Shown here: positions 46,511 to 51,012 of the stretch, in pieces | Layout: each line of letters starts with the position of its first letter | Position numbering within the stretch: the stretch's first letter is position 1 | Assembly (NCBI GenBank): GCA_021818505.1 | Contig: JAKADX010000031.1 | Location: forward strand, 1-51,012 | Direction of reading: 5' to 3' | Length of the DNA stretch: 51,012 bases | Source: Pseudomonadota bacterium | GTDB taxonomy: Bacteria; Pseudomonadota; Alphaproteobacteria; Acetobacterales; Acetobacteraceae | Program-made: the position numbers and the translations under genes | The notes under the pieces: model-generated | Database searches by the model: none | The model's input: the letters and a program-made list of their open reading frames with translations, nothing else | What the model was told of the DNA's origin: nothing

Positions 46511-47203
46511 ATGCCCCGCCTCGCCCGCCTGCCGCTCGCCCGCCTGCTGCTGCCGCTGCTTCTGCTCGCGCAGGCGCCACCGCCGGGCGTGGGCACGCAT
46601 GACGTGCGGCGCGTCGTCGATGCGCGGGCCGCGCCGTGGGACGCGCTGGCACGCCTGCAGGTTCCCGGCAGCGCGCGCTGCACGGCGGTGCTGATCGCGC
46701 CGCGCCTGGCGCTGACCGCCGCGCATTGTCTGTGGAGCGCGCATCTGCGCCGCTATGTGCCGCCGGACATGATCCATGTGCTGACGCGCTATCGTCGCGG
46801 CACGTTCGCCGGCCACGCAATCGCCGTCGCCACGCGCATCGACGCGGGCCTGGATGTCGCGGCGGTGACGCTGGCGGACCCGCTCGGCCGCGACGTGCTC
46901 GGCTTCGCCCCATCGCCCGCGCCCGGAACGCCGGCCATGCTCGGCGGCTATAACCAGGATCGCGTCGAACTGATCGAGGCCGATACCGGCTGCCGCGTCA
47001 TCGCCGATGACGGCGCGCGACTGCGGCACGACTGCGAAGGCACGCACGGCACCAGCGGCGCGCCGTTGCTGGTGCGCGGGGCGGACGGCGCGTGGCGGAT
47101 CGCCGGGCTGCAGGTAGCGGCCTATCTGCACGCGGCCGGCGGCATTGCGGTGAGTGCGGCAAGCCTGCAAGCATGGCTCGCGGAACCCGGAGCCCACCCG
47201 TGA
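46511..47203 (+). CDS. Secreted trypsin-like serine protease
   Basis: 230 aa. A signal peptide (MPRLARLPLARLLLPLLLLAQA) predicts export. The chymotrypsin-fold triad is visible: His72 in LALTAAHCL, Asp115 in IDAGLDVAAVTL, and Ser182 in EGTHGTSGAPLL, where the usual GDSGGP is GTSGAP. Cys57-Cys73 and Cys161-Cys175 could form disulphides. Small S1 proteases like this are known in alphaproteobacteria; target unknown. It is divergent from the thioesterase gene over 66 bp, and its stop overlaps the LysE-type gene start as GTGA. Confidence 0.82.
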   Translation: MPRLARLPLARLLLPLLLLAQAPPPGVGTHDVRRVVDARAAPWDALARLQVPGSARCTAVLIAPRLALTAAHCLWSAHLRRYVPPDMIHVLTRYRRGTFAGHAIAVATRIDAGLDVAAVTLADPLGRDVLGFAPSPAPGTPAMLGGYNQDRVELIEADTGCRVIADDGARLRHDCEGTHGTSGAPLLVRGADGAWRIAGLQVAAYLHAAGGIAVSAASLQAWLAEPGAHP

Positions 47204-47817
47204 TCGACCCTGCCCTCTATGCCACGTTCATCCTCGCGACCGCCGTGCTGATGCTGATTCCCGGCCCGAACGTCGCGCTGATCGTCGCCAACAGCGTCGC
47301 CTACGGCACGCGCTACGGGCTGCTGACACTGGCCGGCACTGCCTCGGCGATGGTGCCGCAGTTGATCCTGACGGCGCTCGGCATGACCGCGCTGCTGGCG
47401 GGGATGGGGCACTGGATGGCGTGGCTGCGCTGGATCGGGGTGGCCTATCTGATCGTGCTCGGCGTGCGGCAGTGGCGGGCGGCGGCGCTGGATCTGACGC
47501 GCGTGACCGCGCAGCCGCGCTCCCACCGGGGCATCTATCTGCGCGGGCTGCTGGTGTCGCTGACCAACCCCAAGACGCTGTTCTTCTACGGCGCGTTCTT
47601 TCCGCAGTTCGTCGCGTCCGACCGCGCCGCCGGGCCGCAGGTGGTGCTGCTGTGCGTCACCTTCCTGGTTGTCGCGCTCGTGCTCGACGGGCTGTGGGCG
47701 GTGCTGGCCGGACACGCGCGGCCACTGCTCGCCGCGCATGGGCGGCTGCGCAACCGCATCTCCGGCGGCGTTCTGATCGGCGCGGGCGTGGGACTCGCGC
47801 TCGCGCACCGGCGCTGA
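47200..47817 (+). CDS. LysE/RhtB family exporter
   Basis: 205 aa from a GTG start overlapping the protease stop. Six-helix exporter: LMLIPGPNVALIVANSVAYGTRYGLLTLAGTASA is the family signature, followed by WMAWLRWIGVAYLIVLGVRQWRA and LRGLLVSLTNPKTLFFYGAFFPQFV with the conserved NPK. Exports amino acids such as homoserine, threonine or lysine; substrate unassigned. Inner membrane. Confidence 0.92.
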   Translation: MIDPALYATFILATAVLMLIPGPNVALIVANSVAYGTRYGLLTLAGTASAMVPQLILTALGMTALLAGMGHWMAWLRWIGVAYLIVLGVRQWRAAALDLTRVTAQPRSHRGIYLRGLLVSLTNPKTLFFYGAFFPQFVASDRAAGPQVVLLCVTFLVVALVLDGLWAVLAGHARPLLAAHGRLRNRISGGVLIGAGVGLALAHRR

Positions 47818-47821
47818 CGCC

Positions 47822-48478
47822 GTGCCCGACTTCGACGTCACGCTCACGTTCGACAATGGCCCCACGCCCGGCGTGACCGAACAGGTGCTCTCCGTCCTCG
47901 CCGACCACAGCATCGCCGCCACGTTCTTCGTCATCGGCGAGAAGGTGGCGACACCCGAAGGGCACGCGCTGGCCGCGCGCGCGCACGCGGCGGGACACTG
48001 GATCGGCAACCACACCTGGACGCATTCCGTCCCGCTCGGGCTGAGCGAGGCGCCGGACGTGGCGGAGCAGGAGATCGGCCGCACACAACGCGCGATCGGC
48101 ACGCTGGCGCATGACGAAAAACTGTTTCGCCCGTTCGGCGGCGGCGGGCGGCTGGGGCCGCATCTGCTCACCCAGGGCGTTGTGGACTACCTGCGCGCCG
48201 GAAGATTCACCTGCGTCCTGTGGAACGCGGTGCCGCGCGACTGGGAGGCGCCGGACGACTGGCTGGAGACGGCGCTGGCGCAATGCCGCGCGCAGCCGTG
48301 GACGCTGCTGGTGCTGCACGACCTGCCGACCGGGGCGATGCGCCACCTGCCGCGCTTCCTCGATGGCGTGCGCGCGGCCGGCGCCCGCTTCCGCCAGGAT
48401 TTTCCACCCGACTGCGTGCCGATCCGGCGCGGCGCGATCGTCGCCCCGATCGAAGGCTACGTGCGCGCCGCGGCATAG
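47822..48478 (+). CDS. Polysaccharide deacetylase family protein
   Basis: 218 aa from a GTG start, 4 bp after the LysE-type gene. NodB-homology fold: motif 1 is TLTFDNGPTPGVT, where the usual TFDDGP reads TFDNGP, so the metal-binding second aspartate is asparagine; motif 2 is GNHTWTHS with the HxxxH metal pair; RPFGGGGRLGP stands for motif 3 and LLVLHDLP for motif 5. No signal peptide is seen. The asparagine may mark an alphaproteobacterial subfamily with altered metal use. The last 22 bp overlap the convergent sigma-factor gene. Confidence 0.85.
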   Translation: MPDFDVTLTFDNGPTPGVTEQVLSVLADHSIAATFFVIGEKVATPEGHALAARAHAAGHWIGNHTWTHSVPLGLSEAPDVAEQEIGRTQRAIGTLAHDEKLFRPFGGGGRLGPHLLTQGVVDYLRAGRFTCVLWNAVPRDWEAPDDWLETALAQCRAQPWTLLVLHDLPTGAMRHLPRFLDGVRAAGARFRQDFPPDCVPIRRGAIVAPIEGYVRAAA

Positions 48479-49350
48479 CCTGGGACGTGCCGCAGCTTGT
48501 CGGGGTTGCTGATGGCATAGAGCGCGGCGATCCGGCCGTCCGCGATCTCCAGCGCCAGCACGTCGGGCCGGCCGTCGCTGCGCCAAGCCATCACACCGGG
48601 CATCCCGTTGACCTGCACCATCCGCCCCGATGCGCCCAGCCGCCCCTTGCGCGCCAGCCCGGCGAAGAAACGCACGATCCGCTCCCGCCCGACGATCGGG
48701 TTGAGCGCCGCCGGCCGCTGGCCGCCGCCGTCGGAGCGCAGCACGGCGTCGTCGGCGAGCAGGCGGCCGAGGCCATCCGTGTCGCCGCTCCGCACCGCGC
48801 GCAGGAATGCGCCAAGCACCGCCTCGCCCTGCTCTGCCGAGACCGGAAAGCGCGGGCGCGCCGCACGCACATGCGCCCGCGCCCGCGCCGCCAGTTGCCG
48901 GCACGCCGCCTCGCTGCGGTCGATCGCCGTGGCGATTTCGGCGAAGTCGAGATCAAAGACGTCGTGCAGGAGGAACGCTGCGCGCTCCAGCGGCGACAGC
49001 CGCTCCAGCGCCAGCATCAGCGCGAAGGAGATGTCGGCGGCACGCTCGCCCGCATCCAGTTCGGCCGGGTCGAGCACCGGCTCCGGCAGCCACGGCCCGA
49101 CATAGGTTTCGCGCTGGGCGCGCGCCGATTTCAGCCGATCCAGGCAGAGCCGCACGCAGACGCGGTGCAGGAACGCCGCCGGGTCGCGCACCGTATCGCG
49201 GTCGGTCGCGTGCCAGCGCATCCAGGCATCCTGCACCACGTCCTCGGCCTCCGCGACCGAGCCGAGCATCCGGTAGGCCAGCCCCATCAGCCGCCGCCGG
49301 TGCGACTCGAAATCGGGCGACGACGCCGGGGCGGTTCCGTCAGGCGGCAT
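48457..49350 (-). CDS. ECF sigma factor, ECF41 type, with SnoaL-like C-terminal domain
   Basis: 297 aa, longer than a plain ECF sigma factor. Region 2 is RRRLMGLAYRMLGSVAEAEDVVQDAWMRW; region 4 is LALERLSPLERAAFLLHDVFDLDFAEIATAIDRSEAACRQLAARARAHV. The linker carries WLPEP at 87-91 and the C-terminal SnoaL-like domain ends with NPDKL at 282-286, both hallmarks of ECF41, in which the C-terminal extension controls the sigma factor instead of an anti-sigma protein. It overlaps the CMD-like gene by 11 bp, the expected partner. An ECF41-type promoter lies upstream of the pair (49916-49942), so autoregulation is likely. Confidence 0.93.
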   Translation of the reverse strand: MPPDGTAPASSPDFESHRRRLMGLAYRMLGSVAEAEDVVQDAWMRWHATDRDTVRDPAAFLHRVCVRLCLDRLKSARAQRETYVGPWLPEPVLDPAELDAGERAADISFALMLALERLSPLERAAFLLHDVFDLDFAEIATAIDRSEAACRQLAARARAHVRAARPRFPVSAEQGEAVLGAFLRAVRSGDTDGLGRLLADDAVLRSDGGGQRPAALNPIVGRERIVRFFAGLARKGRLGASGRMVQVNGMPGVMAWRSDGRPDVLALEIADGRIAALYAISNPDKLRHVPGYAAART

Positions 49351-49885
49351 GGCGCAGCCGCACCACCGGCGCGCCGTCCACCACCACGCGCGAACAGGAC
49401 TGCGCATGGCCGAGCGCGAACTTCACCGCCGGGAAGGTGCGCGCCGCCAGCACGCTGAGGCTGAGCGAGAGCAGCCCGCGCCTGCCCCACTGCGCCAGCA
49501 CCTGCGCGCGCAGCGTGTCCGTCTCCGGGTCGCGGCGCAGGATGGCGTCGGCGAAGCGGCAGGCCAGCGCCACGTCCGGCGAGAGGGCAGCGAAATCGCC
49601 GGTGAAGGCGGCGCGCAGCACCGGCGCGGGCACGCCCGCGCGCTCGGCCATGGTGATGGAAAGCTGCGCGCAGGGGCCGCAATCCTCGCTCAACGCCGCG
49701 CGGAGATGTGCCGCGTGCCAGGGCGCGGCGGGGATGCCGCTGCGATAGCGGCTGAGCGCCGACAGCCGGCCGTAGCGCCGCGCGGCCTCCGGATCGGTGT
49801 CCAGCATCTCCTGCATGTACGTCACGTCGTAGTCGAAGGTCCGTCCGAACGCGGCGATCCGCCGCCGCAGCAGCCAGCGCAGCAT
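49340..49885 (-). CDS. Carboxymuconolactone decarboxylase-like protein (ECF41 partner)
   Basis: 181 aa. AhpD/CMD fold with redox pair in EDCGPCAQLSITMAERAGVP (CxxC), preceded by SRYRSGIPAAPWHAAHLRAAL and followed by RFADAILRRDPETDTLRAQVLAQWG and ARTFPAVKFALGHAQSCSRV. It resembles the 'C' of the COE group (carboxymuconolactone decarboxylase, oxidoreductase, epimerase) typically controlled by ECF41 factors. Substrate unknown; probably a thiol-dependent stress enzyme. ATG 49885 has GGAGG five bases before it; TTG 49912 is also open but lacks a site. First gene of the pair with the sigma factor. Confidence 0.88.
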   Translation of the reverse strand: MLRWLLRRRIAAFGRTFDYDVTYMQEMLDTDPEAARRYGRLSALSRYRSGIPAAPWHAAHLRAALSEDCGPCAQLSITMAERAGVPAPVLRAAFTGDFAALSPDVALACRFADAILRRDPETDTLRAQVLAQWGRRGLLSLSLSVLAARTFPAVKFALGHAQSCSRVVVDGAPVVRLRHAA

Positions 49886-49915
49886 GGTGTCCTCCGTCTC
49901 TGCGTTCGCCAACAG

Positions 49916-49942
49916 GACGAGACAGGGGGGCGGCGTGTGACG
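49916..49942 (-). promoter_or_regulatory. ECF41-type promoter upstream of the CMD-like/sigma pair
   Basis: On the minus strand: CGTCACA (complement of 49936-49942), 16-bp spacer, CGTC (complement of 49916-49919). The consensus I recall for ECF41 targets is TGTCACA, about 16 bp, CGTC, so only the first base differs. It begins directly after the stop codon of the upstream gene and its -10 end is 30 bases before the CMD-like ATG. Confidence 0.62.
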
Positions 49943-50758
49943 TCAGCGTGGCAGCAGCGCCGAAATCTCCGCCATCGGCACGCCGCGCGAGCCGGCCGCG
50001 AGGTCGCCGTCACGCAACGCCGTCGCTGCCTCCACCAGCCCCAGCATCGCGCGCCGGTACAGCGCCCCGCCGAGCGACACGCGCTTGACGCCGGCTGCCG
50101 CAAGCTCGGCGAGCGGCACGGCGCCCGAGCGCGGGCCGATCAGCACGTTGACCGGTTTCGGCGCGACTGCCTGCACCACCGCGCGGATCGCCGCCATGTC
50201 GGGCAGTCCCGGCGCATAGAGCACGTCGGCGCCGACCTCGGCGAAGGCGACGAGGCGGCGGATGGTGTCGTCGAGATCGTTGCGGCCGTGCAGGAAGTTG
50301 TCGGTCCGCCCGGTCAGCAGGATGCTCCCGCGCGCGACTTCCGCGGCACTGCGGATGCGGGCAACCGCCCGGTCGAAGCTGTGGATCGGGTGCCGCGGAT
50401 CGGCGGTGGTATCCTCGATGCCCAGCCCGGCCAGCCCTGCTTCGATCGCCGCCTCGACCGTCTCGGCGCAGTGCTCGGGATCGGGGCCGAACCCGTCCTC
50501 CAGGTCGCCGTTCACCGGCAGGCCGCTCACCTGCCCCAGCAACCGCGCATTCGCCACCGCATCGGCGAGGCTGACCGCGTGCGCGCCGTCCTGCCGGCCC
50601 ATCGCGAAGGCAATGGCGGCCGAAGAACTGCCGAGGGCCGCGAACCCCGCGCGTCGCAGCAGCGCGGCGGAGGCGCCGTCCCAGGCATTGGGCATGACGA
50701 ACGCGCCCGGCTGCGCGTGCAGGGCGCGGAAGCGTTCATAGGCGGATGGATCGGGCAT
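49943..50758 (-). CDS. Isocitrate lyase/phosphoenolpyruvate mutase family protein
   Basis: 271 aa. The ICL/PEPM barrel is seen in FVMPNAWDGASAALLRRAGFAALGSSSAAIAFAMGRQDG, GLPVNGDLEDGFGPDPEHCAETVEAAIEAGLAGLGIEDTT (metal-binding acidic residues), and ILLTGRTDNFLHGRNDLDDTIRRLVAFAEVGADVLYAPGL. The KKCGH catalytic motif of true isocitrate lyases is absent, and this short form is the widespread uncharacterised subfamily related to oxaloacetate hydrolase or PEP-phosphonomutase relatives. AGGGAGG lies ahead of the ATG. Its 3' end abuts the ECF41 promoter. Confidence 0.87.
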   Translation of the reverse strand: MPDPSAYERFRALHAQPGAFVMPNAWDGASAALLRRAGFAALGSSSAAIAFAMGRQDGAHAVSLADAVANARLLGQVSGLPVNGDLEDGFGPDPEHCAETVEAAIEAGLAGLGIEDTTADPRHPIHSFDRAVARIRSAAEVARGSILLTGRTDNFLHGRNDLDDTIRRLVAFAEVGADVLYAPGLPDMAAIRAVVQAVAPKPVNVLIGPRSGAVPLAELAAAGVKRVSLGGALYRRAMLGLVEAATALRDGDLAAGSRGVPMAEISALLPR

Positions 50759-50817
50759 CGGCGCCTCCCTGGGTCAGGTTCCAGGGCCGATGATAGACCT
50801 CTGAGCGGCGGGCGCGA

Positions 50818-50873
50818 CCCTTACCCCGGCCCTCTCCCGCAAGCGGGAGAGGGCGGAGCGGGCCGAGTGAGGG
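50818..50873. repeat. Palindromic dispersed-type repeat (REP-like)
   Basis: The core CCCTCTCCCGC-AA-GCGGGAGAGGG (50830-50853) is a perfect 11-bp hairpin, flanked by imperfect outer arms (CCCTTACCCCGG ... GGCCGAGTGAGGG). This type of sequence is a common dispersed repeat in many proteobacterial genomes. Only one copy is in the window. It lies immediately after the fusA stop, so it may stabilise or end that transcript; no T-run follows on the minus strand. Confidence 0.7.
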
Positions 50874-51012
50874 CTAGGCCGACTTGGCCATGATCTCGTC
50901 GGCGATGTTGCGCGGCACCGGGTCGTAGTGGTGGAACTGCATGGTGAAGGACGCGCGGCCCTTGGTCATGCTGCGCAGGTCGGAGATGTAGCCGAACATC
51001 TCCTTCAGCGGC
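50874..51012 (-). CDS. fusA: Elongation factor G, C-terminal end (5' part outside window)
   Basis: Only the last 45 codons are in the window. Translation on the minus strand gives [20 protein letters not shown] followed by [20 protein letters not shown] and the end MAKSA, which is the standard domain V C-terminus of EF-G. The gene runs off the right edge on its 5' side. EF-G is the GTPase that drives ribosomal translocation. Confidence 0.93.
   Translation of the reverse strand, partial: PLKEMFGYISDLRSMTKGRASFTMQFHHYDPVPRNIADEIMAKSA

Overview
The window is about 51 kb of very GC-rich DNA (roughly 70% GC by eye), densely packed with genes and with many 4-nt ATGA or GTGA overlaps. Gene content and order (YicC-Gmk, BamB-Der, UbiE/CoaBC/Dut divergent from MutM, then enoyl-CoA hydratase, RpsT, DnaA, DnaN, RecF, GyrB; ThyX; Fsr) fit an alphaproteobacterial chromosome. 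Rhodospirillales, and within it Acetobacteraceae, is the likely home; this is inferred from gene order and protein style, with no 16S gene to confirm it. I see no tRNA, rRNA, CRISPR array, prophage or insertion sequence.

Layout. 1-4.2 kb: 3' part of a dihydroorotase, a PanE-like reductase, an MFS transporter, and a convergent solute-binding-type protein with no signal peptide. 4.3-7.1 kb (minus): gmk, yicC and an Fsr-type transporter. 7.2-10.6 kb (plus): YfgM-like protein, bamB, der. 10.7-15.3 kb: a complete five-gene branched-chain amino acid/amide type ABC importer. 15.4-18.1 kb: dnaB, with two DnaA-box-like sites in front, and a barbiturase/cyanuric acid hydrolase family enzyme. 18.1-20.5 kb: mlaE-mlaF and a class II aldolase. 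20.5-25 kb (minus): small membrane protein, then the overlapping series BisC-type molybdoenzyme, thyX, ribokinase. 25-30.2 kb: class III aminotransferase, membrane diguanylate cyclase, polyprenyl diphosphate synthase, DUF2007 protein, TrmN6-like methyltransferase, small hypothetical. 30.3-34 kb (minus): a NitT/TauT-type ABC system with a fused double permease and an AhpD-like protein.

34-45.2 kb is the replication-initiation and housekeeping block: dut, coaBC and ubiE (minus), then mutM, enoyl-CoA hydratase, rpsT, dnaA, dnaN, recF and gyrB (plus). 45.3-51 kb: a hypothetical protein, a thioesterase, a secreted trypsin-like protease, a LysE exporter, a polysaccharide deacetylase, an ECF41 sigma factor with its carboxymuconolactone-decarboxylase-like partner, an isocitrate lyase/PEP mutase family enzyme, a dispersed palindromic repeat and the 3' end of fusA.

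Most of the window is ordinary housekeeping. The points best worth following are the ECF41 module, which carries a near-consensus ECF41 promoter just upstream; the phased DnaA-box-like pair before dnaB; the ring-opening amidohydrolase near a complete amide-type importer; the signal-less solute-binding family protein; and the MutM zinc finger lacking its last cysteine. No wholly new system is evident.
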